Source: Streptomyces sp. Y2F8-2
GTDB taxonomy: Bacteria; Actinomycetota; Actinomycetes; Streptomycetales; Streptomycetaceae
Length of the DNA stretch: 64,000 nucleotides
Assembly: GCF_014905555.1 (NCBI RefSeq)
Contig: NZ_BNGS01000009.1
Location: forward strand, 62,001-126,000
Reading direction: 5' to 3'
Within the stretch, counting starts at the first letter, position 1. Every line of letters starts with the position of its first letter. The notes under the pieces were generated by a model. The model was not told the DNA's origin, made no database searches, and saw nothing but the letters and a program-made list of their open reading frames with translations. Shown in pieces: positions 36,099 to 44,723 of this stretch. The position numbers and the translations under genes were made by a program.

Positions 36099-37880
36099 TC
36101 AGCCGGGCCCGCCCAGCACGATCTTCCACACTCGGGTCGCCACCTGGAGGTTCAGCCGGTCCTCGACGTTCGCGAGGTCGTTGCCGCTGATGTCGCGGAT
36201 GCGCTGGAGCCGATAGCGCAGCGTGCTGCGGTGGATCGCGAGGGATTCCGCGGTCTCGTCGTAGTTGCCGCCGCAGTCGAAGTACCGGGACAGGGTCTCC
36301 ACCAAGGTCGCGTGGTGCCGGGAGTCGTAGTCGATGAGCTGCCCGAGCCACTCCTGTACGAACGTCTCCAGTTCCCGGTAATCGTTGCCGGGTCCCAGGA
36401 TGCGGTAGAGGCCGAGCTCGTCGAAGAACGCCGTGCCGTAGCGCTCGCGGGAGTGGCGGCGCACGTCCAGGGCGCGCTGCGCCTCCTGGTAGTGGTGGGG
36501 GATGTCGTTCAGGGAGTCGGAAGGGGCGCTCACCCCGATCGTCCCGGACCGTGTTCCGGTCTCCCGGGCGAGCGCCTCGTACAGCGAGCGGGCGTGCGGC
36601 CTGTCGTCGGCGACCAGGACGACGTGGTCGGAGCGTCGGGTCAGCAGCGAGCGCATGCCCACGGCAGAGGCCGCCCGCCCCACGGTCTGTGCGAAGGAAT
36701 CGTCGGCGGTCCGGTTCGACCACTGCACCACGACGACGTAGTGGCTGCGGTGCAGGTCGTGTCCGACTGCCTCGGACCGGGCGTAGGCGCTCGCCTCGTC
36801 CGTCCCTGCCAAGAGGTCGTCCACCAGCTCGCGGTGCAGCCTCAGCTCCACTTCCGCCAGATTGCGCAGGTGCGTCAGCTCCGGGGCGAGTGACGCGGCA
36901 GCGTGTTCCAGCGCGAGCACGGTGTGCTCGTCGGCCTCGTCCCGGGCATCGACCAGGGCCAGCACGCCCAGGATCTCGCCGTGCGGGCGGATCAGGGTGA
37001 TCAGCCGGTCCCTTATCCGCACCGGCCCGGCCTGACGGGCGACGGCGTACAGCATTTCGTCCTGGCGCACTGGGTCCGGTTCGGGATAGGGGACGGGGCG
37101 GCTGGGGCCGGTCCAGGACCTCAGCCGACCGAAGCGGTCCTCGACCAGCACAGGTAGTCCAGTGAGCCCGTGCAGTGCGCGGGTGACAGCTTCCTCGCCG
37201 CCACCCGAGGCAGCGACGCCGGCCATGAGCGCGTGAACGGCTCGCTCGTAGCCCAGCTCGGCCACCACAGAGATCAGCTGCCGCTGGAGGGCTGTGCGTT
37301 CGTCCCTCAGTCGGTGCAGCTCCAGCGCGTCCTCGCGTCGGCGGCGATGTGCGAAAGCGACTGACAGTGCGGCAGCGGTGTGCCGGACGAGCGTGGCGAG
37401 CAGGGATCGCTCGGCCTCGGTGGGCCGGGAGCGGGACGTCACCACGAGGTAGCCGTGGAGTCCCTCAAGTCCGCGTAGCCCCAGGGCCCGACCCCAGGGC
37501 CTGCCGGGTACGGTCACGTTGCCGTCCTGCCCGGCCAGCTCCCGCACCCTCCGGCTCACGGCCGAGGCAGGCATCTGCCCGTCCCTTGGACTGGGGACCA
37601 GGTCGCCGCCCACATTGAGGTATCCGGCCTCGGCACTGTATGGCCCCGCGGCGGCTATGTGGTCCATGGCCAGGCGCAGAATCTCGACTTCGTCCAGAGT
37701 GCCGAACAGGGCGCGGGAGAGCGCGACCAGTTCGTGCAGGGCATGGTCGGCTGGGGTTCGAGCGGGCGGGCAGGGCCCTCCGCGCGCGGCCGTGGGGTCC
37801 CGCCCGGCGCTGCCCCGCGGAAGGCTGCCCTTCCGGTGGGAGTAGCGGTGGTGCAGGCTGGGCGCCTGACTGCCGACCAT
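36099..37880 (-). CDS. PucR-family transcriptional regulator with GAF-like sensor
   Basis: The 593-residue protein has a GAF-like N-terminal domain (ALFGTLDEVEILRLAMDHIA, then PYSAEAGYLNVGG). A central GGDEF-like PucR region follows. The C-terminal PucR helix-turn-helix contains DYDSRHHATLVETLSRYFDC and then NYDETAESLAIHRSTLRYRL. Such regulators respond to purine, amino-acid or GABA signals, so control of the convergent SSADH-type gene is plausible but unproven. GACGGAG precedes the ATG. Confidence 0.9.
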   Translation of the reverse strand: MVGSQAPSLHHRYSHRKGSLPRGSAGRDPTAARGGPCPPARTPADHALHELVALSRALFGTLDEVEILRLAMDHIAAAGPYSAEAGYLNVGGDLVPSPRDGQMPASAVSRRVRELAGQDGNVTVPGRPWGRALGLRGLEGLHGYLVVTSRSRPTEAERSLLATLVRHTAAALSVAFAHRRRREDALELHRLRDERTALQRQLISVVAELGYERAVHALMAGVAASGGGEEAVTRALHGLTGLPVLVEDRFGRLRSWTGPSRPVPYPEPDPVRQDEMLYAVARQAGPVRIRDRLITLIRPHGEILGVLALVDARDEADEHTVLALEHAAASLAPELTHLRNLAEVELRLHRELVDDLLAGTDEASAYARSEAVGHDLHRSHYVVVVQWSNRTADDSFAQTVGRAASAVGMRSLLTRRSDHVVLVADDRPHARSLYEALARETGTRSGTIGVSAPSDSLNDIPHHYQEAQRALDVRRHSRERYGTAFFDELGLYRILGPGNDYRELETFVQEWLGQLIDYDSRHHATLVETLSRYFDCGGNYDETAESLAIHRSTLRYRLQRIRDISGNDLANVEDRLNLQVATRVWKIVLGGPG

Positions 37881-38043
37881 GGGACCACTCCGTCCCTCGA
37901 AGCCCTCAGAGAACCGCGCGGCATGTCGCGTACCCGCTCACGGGCCGGCTACCCGAGATGTGTGGATCCTTTCTCGCGTACTCGTGGGGCGACCGGACCT
38001 GTGCAAGTCATTACCCGCACCCGGGCGAGGGCGGAGTGCGGCG

Positions 38044-38706
38044 TCAGCCGCCGGCCACGGCGCGCACCGCCTCCTCGACCGGGGTGGACCCGCTGATCAG
38101 CTCGAGGATGCGCCCGGCGGTCCTGGGCTCGTGGAGCAGGGCTGCGAGCACCGCAGCCACGTCGTCGCGCGGCACCTGGCCGCGGTCGGTGTGCTCGGCG
38201 AGCGTGACGCGGCCGCTACCGGGGTCGTCGGTGAGCATCCCCGGGCGCAGAATCGTCCAGTCCAGTCCCGGACGGGAGGCGATGTCGGCGTCCGCCTCGC
38301 CCTTGGCCTTCAGGTAGGCGGCGAACACCGGGTCGGTGCCGGGCGGCGGCGGACTGTCCACGCCCATCGCGGAGATCACCAGAAAGCGGCGCATCCCGGC
38401 GCGCTCGGCCGCGTCGGCGAGGAGGATGGCCGCGTTCCGGTCCACCGTCTGCTTGCGGGCCGCGCCGCTGCCCGGTCCGGCGCCCGCGGCGAACAGTGCC
38501 GCGTCGGCGCCGCTGAGGTGGCCGGCCACCTCGTCCACCGAGGCGTGCTCCAGATCGCACACCACCGGTTCCGCGCCGTCCGCGCGCAGGTCGTCGGCGT
38601 GGTCCGGGTTGCGGATCAGCCCTGTGACGTTGTCGCCGCGGGCCGAGAGCAGCCGGGTCAGCCGGCGCGCGATCTTGCCGTGTCCACCCGCGATCACCAT
38701 GTGCAT
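38044..38706 (-). CDS. NAD(P)H-binding protein (atypical SDR, YwnB-like)
   Basis: This 220-residue protein starts VIAGGHGKIARRLTRLL, an atypical-SDR glycine motif. It continues with ADAALFAAGAG, RFLVISAMGVD, and LDWTILRPGMLTDDPGSG, the NAD(P)H-binding pattern of YwnB/YhfK-like proteins. Start choice between 38706 and the ATG at 38700 is open because no ribosome binding site is clear. The substrate is unknown. Confidence 0.87.
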   Translation of the reverse strand: MHMVIAGGHGKIARRLTRLLSARGDNVTGLIRNPDHADDLRADGAEPVVCDLEHASVDEVAGHLSGADAALFAAGAGPGSGAARKQTVDRNAAILLADAAERAGMRRFLVISAMGVDSPPPPGTDPVFAAYLKAKGEADADIASRPGLDWTILRPGMLTDDPGSGRVTLAEHTDRGQVPRDDVAAVLAALLHEPRTAGRILELISGSTPVEEAVRAVAGG

Positions 38707-38858
38707 GGGGTCATTCTTGCCACACGCGACCGCTCAGGCCGGGCTGCGGGACTGCCGCGGCAGGTCGCGTCCCGCGGTTGCCGTAAGGCCGGCGTACTCG
38801 CGCACCGCGCTGGTGTGCGAGACCACCCGGCCACCGGGTCGCGCCGCAGGTGCTCGGG

Positions 38859-38876
38859 GAATCGCGATCGCGATTC
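38859..38876. repeat. Perfect 18-bp palindrome GAATCGCGATCGCGATTC
   Basis: It lies six bases past the stop codon of the UvrA-like gene and has no loop. It could be part of a terminator, or a palindromic protein-binding site for the gene downstream (38706). Confidence 0.6.
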
Positions 38877-38881
38877 TGTCG

Positions 38882-41350
38882 TCAGGAGCGCGCGAGCCGG
38901 GCCGCGAGATACGGTGCGGTGGCGCTGCGGCGGGCCCTCGCCACCTTGGCCGGCGGACCCGCCGCGACCACCCGCCCGCCCGCGTCGCCGCCGCCCGGAC
39001 CGAGGTCGATGACCCAGTCGGCGGTGGCGATCGTGGCCAGGTCGTGCTCGACGACGACGACCGTGTTGCCGGCGTCGACGAGCCGGTGCAGTTGGCGCAG
39101 CAGTAGCGCGATGTCCGAGGGATGCAGCCCGGCCGTCGGCTCGTCGAGCAGGTAGAGCGCGTGCCCGCGGCGGGCCCGCTGCAGTTCGGTCGCCAGTTTG
39201 ATGCGTTGCGCCTCACCGCCGCTGAGTTCCGTCGCGGGCTGGCCCAGCCGCAGGTACCCCAGTCCCACCTCGCGCAACGTCTCCAGACTGCGGGAGGCGG
39301 CCGGGGCGGCGGACAGGAACTTGGCGGCGGCGTCGACGGACAGCGCCAGTACTTCCGCGATGTTCTTGCCGCGGTAGGTGACCTCCAGCGTTTCGGTGTT
39401 GTACCGGGCGCCTTCGCAGGTCGGGCACGGCGCGTAGGTGCCGGGCAGGAACAGCAGTTCCACCGCGACGAATCCTTCGCCCTGGCAGGTCTCGCACCGC
39501 CCTTCGGGCACGTTGAAGGAGAACCGCCCGGCCGAGTAGCCGCGCGCCCTGGCTTCGTCCGTCGCCGCGTACAGCTTGCGCACCGCGTCGAACATCCCGG
39601 TGTACGTGGCCAGGTTGGACCGGGGAGTGCGGCCGATGGGCCGTTGGTCGACCCGGACCAGCCGGTCGAACGACTCGACCCCCGACGCGTCCTGGACGTC
39701 GACCTCCAGCTGCGCCTCGTCGGGTTCCTCGGGCACGAGTCCGAGGTGGCCGCGGACGACCTCGGCGAGCACCTGCGTCACCAGCGTCGACTTTCCGGAA
39801 CCGGACACGCCCGTCACCGCCGTCAGTACGCAGAGCGGTACGTCGACGGACACGTCACGCAGATTGTGGCGGGAGACCCCGCGCAGGTGCAGCCAGCCGT
39901 GCGGTGTGCGCGGGCGGTGATCGAGCGGCTGGGCGCGCCCGAACAGGTACTGGCTCGTGGCCGACTCCCGGACCCGCTCGAGACCGGCGACCGGGCCGCT
40001 GTACAGCACGCGTCCGCCGCCCTCGCCCGCGGCGGGGCCGATGTCGACCACCCAGTCCGCCCGCCGTACGACGTCCATGTCGTGCTCCACGACGAACAGC
40101 GAGTTGCCCGCCGCCTTGAGGCGGTCCAGCACGTCCAGCAGCGGTTCCGCGTCAGCCGGGTGCAGGCCCGCGGAGGGTTCGTCGAGGACGTAGACGACGC
40201 CGAACAGCCCCGAGCGCAGCTGGGTGGCGATCCGCAGGCGCTGCGCCTCGCCTGGCGACAGGGTCGTCGAGCGGCGCCCGAGGCTGAGATATCCGAGGCC
40301 CAGGTCGAGCAGTACGTCGACCCGCGCGACCAGATCGCCGCAGATCCGGACCGCGACCTCGGTCGTCTCCCCGGATCGGGCGGTCGAGGTGGTGGCGTCG
40401 GCCTCGGACCGCCCCGCGACGGGCCGCAGCAGCGCCAAGACCTCTGTGAGCGGCATCGCGTTGATCTCGGCGATGGAACGTCCCGCGAAGGTCACGGCGA
40501 GCGCCTCGGGCCGCAGTCCGCTGCCGTGACACGCGGGGCAGGGCACACTCCTGACGAACCGGAGCGCCCGTTCGCGCATCTTCTCGCTCTTGGAGTCGGC
40601 GAGGACGTGCATGACGTGCTTGCGGGCGCTCCAGAACTTGCCCTGGTAGCCGTAGTCGACGCGGTCCTCCTCCGGCTCGATGTACACGGAGGGCTGCTCG
40701 TCCGTGTACAGCAGCCAGTCCCGGTCCTTCTTCCTGAGCCTGCGCCACGGTCGGTCGATGTCGATCCCCAGGCCGCTCACGACACTGCGCAGGTTGGCGC
40801 CCTGCCAGGCGCCCGGCCATGCGGCGATCGCCCCCTCGCGGATGCTCAGCGAGGGGTCCGGGACGAGCAGGTCCTCGGCGACGTCGTGCACGACGCCCAG
40901 TCCGTGGCACTCCGGGCAGGCGCCGGCCGCGGTGTTGGGGGAGAACGACTCGGCTTCCAGCCGTGCGGCGCCGGGCGGATAGGTGCCGGCGCGGGAGTAC
41001 AGCATGCGCAGCAGATTGGACAGGGTGGTGAGGGTGCCGACCGTCGAGCGCGAGCTGGGCGACCCGCGTCGCTGCTGCAGGGCCACAGCCGGTGGCAGTC
41101 CGGTGATCTCCTGCACGTGCGGTGCGCCGACCTGTTGCAACAGTCTTCGGGCGTACGGTGCCACGGACTCGAAGTAGCGCCGCTGGGCCTCCGCGTAGAG
41201 CGTGCCGAACGCGAGCGAGGACTTGCCCGAACCGGAGACGCCGGTGAAGGCGACCATCGCGTCCCGCGGAATGTCGACATCGATGTTCCGCAGGTTGTTC
41301 TCACCGGCGCCCCGGACATGCACGAAGGGGTCGGTCGCGTCCCTGTTCAC
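38882..41350 (-). CDS. Class II UvrA-like ABC ATPase (UvrA2 / drug-resistance type)
   Basis: The 822-residue protein has two ABC domains. Walker A motifs are GVSGSGKSSLAFG near residue 38 and GVSGSGKSTLVTQ near 520; the signatures are TTLSPGEAQRLRI and TELSGGEAQRIKLA. Zinc modules CxxCxGxG are visible at CPACHGSGL and CETCQGEG...CPTCEGA. It is about 130 residues shorter than UvrA1 and appears to lack the UvrB-binding domain. It resembles UvrA2 or DrrC-like self-resistance proteins that clear DNA of intercalating drugs. No uvrB or uvrC lies nearby. Confidence 0.9.
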   Translation of the reverse strand: MNRDATDPFVHVRGAGENNLRNIDVDIPRDAMVAFTGVSGSGKSSLAFGTLYAEAQRRYFESVAPYARRLLQQVGAPHVQEITGLPPAVALQQRRGSPSSRSTVGTLTTLSNLLRMLYSRAGTYPPGAARLEAESFSPNTAAGACPECHGLGVVHDVAEDLLVPDPSLSIREGAIAAWPGAWQGANLRSVVSGLGIDIDRPWRRLRKKDRDWLLYTDEQPSVYIEPEEDRVDYGYQGKFWSARKHVMHVLADSKSEKMRERALRFVRSVPCPACHGSGLRPEALAVTFAGRSIAEINAMPLTEVLALLRPVAGRSEADATTSTARSGETTEVAVRICGDLVARVDVLLDLGLGYLSLGRRSTTLSPGEAQRLRIATQLRSGLFGVVYVLDEPSAGLHPADAEPLLDVLDRLKAAGNSLFVVEHDMDVVRRADWVVDIGPAAGEGGGRVLYSGPVAGLERVRESATSQYLFGRAQPLDHRPRTPHGWLHLRGVSRHNLRDVSVDVPLCVLTAVTGVSGSGKSTLVTQVLAEVVRGHLGLVPEEPDEAQLEVDVQDASGVESFDRLVRVDQRPIGRTPRSNLATYTGMFDAVRKLYAATDEARARGYSAGRFSFNVPEGRCETCQGEGFVAVELLFLPGTYAPCPTCEGARYNTETLEVTYRGKNIAEVLALSVDAAAKFLSAAPAASRSLETLREVGLGYLRLGQPATELSGGEAQRIKLATELQRARRGHALYLLDEPTAGLHPSDIALLLRQLHRLVDAGNTVVVVEHDLATIATADWVIDLGPGGGDAGGRVVAAGPPAKVARARRSATAPYLAARLARS

Positions 41351-41837
41351 CGTTCCTGATTACCTGATCGCGCCGGGAACCGCGCGACAGGCGCCGTCAC
41401 CGGGCCCCGCTCCCGGGAAACCTTCGAGAGTGCTTCGCCGTTGATCCGTATGTGGGCGTGAAGGGGAGCCCCGCCGCGAGGCGACCGCCCTTCGCGCCCA
41501 CTCTCGATCCGCCCCGGCCGGGGACCCCCGAACCAGTCGAAGTCTTCGCCTGTCCCCTGCCTGCGCACCTCCGGGCAGGACACCGAAGCGGGGTGTCCGG
41601 TGGCGCGGCGTGCGGTGCCGCCCGGGGTGGCGGCGCGGAGCTGGTGTTCGTGGTGGCGCACGCAACCGTGTGCCCGGTGGTGGGGCAGGTCCTGCACGGC
41701 GGAGCACGAGGAGACCTGACCGTACCGCCTGCACCTGCTGGCAGGGGCCAGCGTGTCACGCGGCGTCGGCGTTACCTCGGGGGCATCCTGTGACCACGTG
41801 CGATCGCGGGGGCAGCCGGCGATAAGGAGTCATGCGT
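41351..41837. other. Intergenic region with a long imperfect hairpin
   Basis: No gene is supported. GTGGGCGTGAAGGG (41452-41465) pairs with CCCTTCGCGCCCAC (41488-41501) with one mismatch, a 14-bp stem with a 22-base loop. Open frames across 41452-41793 have no recognised domain. AAGGAG at 41824-41829 serves the next gene. Confidence 0.45.
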
Positions 41838-42950
41838 GTGTCGTCTCAGGACGTTACGGTCGTGGCTCTTCTGGCGGATCCGGATGCGCCGACGGAGATC
41901 GCGCAGCGCATGGCCCAGATGCTTCCTGATCGGCTCGCCGACAGGTCACAGGGACGACGGTTCGACGTCGAGGTGGTCAGTGAGCCCTTCACAGCAGGGA
42001 CCGAGGACCTGCCCACATTGACGCGCCGGATCATGGACCGCGGAAGTGAGGGGAACTGGGACATCGTCGTGGCCCTCACCGACCTTCCCCTGCACTCACA
42101 CGGGCGCAAGCTCGTGGTGGAGCTGAGTCACGAACACGGCTTGGCGCTGCTGTCCCTTCCCGCGCTGGGGGGCTTCCGGCTGCAGACCAGGGCCCGGCAG
42201 GCCGTGGAAGAAGCCGTGCTCAGTTTGGCGGGCCCGCAGGCCACTGGGCCTGAGGGCCCTCCGGGAAGTCAGCCGCTGCGGGGGCCCTTCATCGGTCGTC
42301 TCGCGCCCATCCATCCGGGCCAGGTCGGTGAGGAGGAGATCGCCGATCTCCGGTACGTCGTCAGTGGGCCGCGCGGTTACCTGAGGGTGCTCGGCGGTAT
42401 GGTCCGCGCCAACCGGCCGTGGCGCTTGGTGCCGGGCTTGTCGAAAGCCCTGGCGGCCGCACTCGCCACGGGAGCAGTCGCCACTGTGAACTCCACCATC
42501 TGGAACCTGGCCACCTACCTGAGCACGCCACGCCTAGTGATCGCCATGGTCGGGTCTGTCGGTCTCATGATCGGCTGGCTGATCGTGGACGCGAACCTGT
42601 GGCATCGAACGGATGAGGTTTCGCCGGAGGCGAGGAAGAGGGCCGCTCTCTACAACGCCTCGACGATCGTGACCGTGGGTATCGGGGTGATCGTCTGCTA
42701 CGTGGGTTTGATGGTCATCAACGTGGTGTGGGCGCTGTTCATCCTCAACGACCGGGTGTTCGCCACCACGACACGAACCCCGCTGCACACCACGGAGTAC
42801 TGGACCTTGTCCTGGTTCGTCGCTTCGGTCGCCACGGTGGGCGGCGCGCTGGGATCAGGCCTGGAGAGCGACGAGGCGATCCGGGCAGCCGCCTACTCCA
42901 AGCGCGAACAGGAGCGTCGCAGCGTGCTGCAGGACGACCACGGTGACTAG
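41838..42950 (+). CDS. Membrane protein of unknown function
   Basis: This protein of about 370 residues begins SSQDVTVVALLADPDAPTEI and has a soluble alpha/beta N-terminal half (NWDIVVALTDLPLHSHGRKL, then VVELSHEHGLALLSLPALGG). Four hydrophobic segments lie in the C-terminal half (LAAALATGAVATVNSTIWNL, VIAMVGSVGLMIGWLIVDAN, IVTVGIGVIVCYVGLMVINV, and FVASVATVGGALGSGL). The GTG at 41838 is eight bases after AAGGAG; an ATG at 41832 is only two bases after it. I do not recognise the family. It is the only gene between two intergenic regions and probably has its own promoter. Confidence 0.75.
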   Translation: MSSQDVTVVALLADPDAPTEIAQRMAQMLPDRLADRSQGRRFDVEVVSEPFTAGTEDLPTLTRRIMDRGSEGNWDIVVALTDLPLHSHGRKLVVELSHEHGLALLSLPALGGFRLQTRARQAVEEAVLSLAGPQATGPEGPPGSQPLRGPFIGRLAPIHPGQVGEEEIADLRYVVSGPRGYLRVLGGMVRANRPWRLVPGLSKALAAALATGAVATVNSTIWNLATYLSTPRLVIAMVGSVGLMIGWLIVDANLWHRTDEVSPEARKRAALYNASTIVTVGIGVIVCYVGLMVINVVWALFILNDRVFATTTRTPLHTTEYWTLSWFVASVATVGGALGSGLESDEAIRAAAYSKREQERRSVLQDDHGD

Positions 42951-43246
42951 CGGGTGACCTCAGTCGGAGATGTGCCGTCGGTTGCTGATCGTCCGGATCC
43001 GGAGATTCCGCTGATCGGTCGGTGCGTGGTTGTTTCGCCTCGGGGGCTGACGGGGACCCGGAGGCAATGCCGCCGGAGCGCCGAAGCTCCGCCTGGCGGG
43101 CCGGCGGCACATGGTCGGTCCATCTCATCCGGGTGCACGGCCCGCAGAGGCGTGCCGGAGCCACGGACGCCGTCGCAGCATTCCGAGAGTCAGGCTCCTT
43201 GCGCCCTCTCCATCTCCGCCATGCCGCGACATCAAGGGAAGTCACC

Positions 43247-44422
43247 ATGAAAGCAGCGGTATATGAAGGACCGCGAACGGTCACAGTGAAGGACGTACCG
43301 GACGCGAAGATCGAACACCCCTGCGACATCATCGTCAAGATCACCACCACCAACATCTGCGGTTCGGACCTGCACATGTACGAGGGCCGCACCTCGTTCG
43401 AGTCCGGCCGCACCCTGGGGCACGAGAACATGGGCCAGGTCGTGGAGGTCGGACCGGCCGTCCGCAAGGTCCAGGTCGGCGAGTACGTGGTCCTGCCCTT
43501 CAACATCGCCTGCGGCTTCTGCAAGCAGTGCGAGCAGGGTCTGACCAACTACTGCCTGACCATGCAGCCGGAACCCGCCCTCGCGGGAGCCGCCTACGGA
43601 TTCGCCGACATGGGCCCCTACCAGGGCGGCCAGGCGGAACTGCTGCGCGTGCCCTACGGCGACTTCAACGCGCTGCGTCTGGGCGAGGACGCCGCCGAGC
43701 GGCAGACCGACTACGTGATGCTCGCCGACATCTTTCCCACCGGCTACCACGCCACCGAGATGGCCCACGTCAAACCGGGCGACCAGACCATCGTCTTCGG
43801 GGCCGGTCCCGTCGGGCTGATGGCGACCTACTCCGCCCTCCTCAAGGGCGCCGGCCGCGTCTGGACGGTCGACCACCAGCCCGACCGGCTGCGCAAGGCG
43901 GAGGAGATCGGGGCCATCCCGATCAACACCGCCGAGCAGAACCCTGCGGAGGTCGTCAAGGAGGCCACCCTCGGTCTGGGCGCCGACAACGGCTGCGAAT
44001 GCGTCGGCTACCAGGCACACGATCCCCAGGGACACGAGGACGCCAGCCTCACGCTCAACGGCCTGATCGACTCGGTCAGGTTCACCGGCGACATCGGCGT
44101 GGTGGGCGTGTTCCTGCCCCAGGACCCCGGCGGCGCGGAGGCCCAGGGCGAGCTGGAGGCCCAGGGCAAGGTGCCGATCGACTTCGGGAAGATGTGGTTC
44201 AAGGGCCAGCACATGGGCACCGGGCAGGCTCCGGTGAAGAAGTACAACCGCGCCCTGCGGGATCTGATCGCCGGCGGGAAGGCGAAGCCGAGCTTCGTCG
44301 TCTCCCACGAGCTCAGCCTGGACGAGGCCCCCACCGCCTACGAGCACTTCGACGCCCGTGACGAGGGCTGGACCAAGGTGGTCCTGCATCCCAACGGACA
44401 CGGCAACGGCCACAAGCGGTAA
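43247..44422 (+). CDS. Zinc-dependent glutathione-independent formaldehyde/alcohol dehydrogenase
   Basis: This 391-residue medium-chain dehydrogenase has the catalytic-zinc block NICGSDLHMYEGRT and GHENMGQVVEVGP. The structural-zinc cysteines are in ACGFCKQCEQGLTNYC. The Rossmann motif is FGAGPVGLMATYSALLKGAG. An inserted loop with DIFPTGYHATEMA, plus the C-terminus FDARDEGWTKVVLHP, fit the FdhA-like glutathione-independent class. AAGGGAAG precedes the ATG. A relic of the same gene type lies at 28865-28949. Confidence 0.92.
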   Translation: MKAAVYEGPRTVTVKDVPDAKIEHPCDIIVKITTTNICGSDLHMYEGRTSFESGRTLGHENMGQVVEVGPAVRKVQVGEYVVLPFNIACGFCKQCEQGLTNYCLTMQPEPALAGAAYGFADMGPYQGGQAELLRVPYGDFNALRLGEDAAERQTDYVMLADIFPTGYHATEMAHVKPGDQTIVFGAGPVGLMATYSALLKGAGRVWTVDHQPDRLRKAEEIGAIPINTAEQNPAEVVKEATLGLGADNGCECVGYQAHDPQGHEDASLTLNGLIDSVRFTGDIGVVGVFLPQDPGGAEAQGELEAQGKVPIDFGKMWFKGQHMGTGQAPVKKYNRALRDLIAGGKAKPSFVVSHELSLDEAPTAYEHFDARDEGWTKVVLHPNGHGNGHKR

Positions 44423-44723
44423 GAGATCCGGTGCCGCCGTGCCCCCTGCTTCCCTCGGACCGGGGGTGGCGATCTGCCCGTCCGCCGGACGGGGCTGGGG
44501 GCAATCGCCGCGCTCCGGCCGGACCTGAACCAACAACGATTGCCCGCGCTCCGGCCTGGAGGACGGACGGCGGACGCTCAGCAGTGTCCGCAGTGGCAGC
44601 ACCACCTCCAGCGGCTGCGGCCGCCAGCCAGCGGGCCGTGGGGGAGGCTTCCTTGCACGAGGGCTGCCGCACCTCAACCAGGCCGACGCGACCCGGCAGG
44701 GCGTTCCGGCCAGGCGGACACCT
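44423..44723. other. Intergenic region with nested repeats
   Basis: CGCGCTCCGGCC occurs twice (44509-44520 and 44545-44556). GGCAATCG (44500-44507) is inverted as CGATTGCC (44538-44545). A further stem GCGGAC...GTCCGC lies near 44578. These could form alternative hairpins in the transcript before the FUSC gene or end the ADH transcript. No gene is seen. Confidence 0.4.

Noticed and set aside
39122..41359. A 745-codon frame antisense to the UvrA-like gene
   Set aside because: The UvrA motifs on the minus strand are unambiguous; the plus frame has no motif.
41452..41793. A 113-codon ORF in the gap before the membrane protein
   Set aside because: It has no ribosome binding site or recognised domain and starts inside the hairpin.
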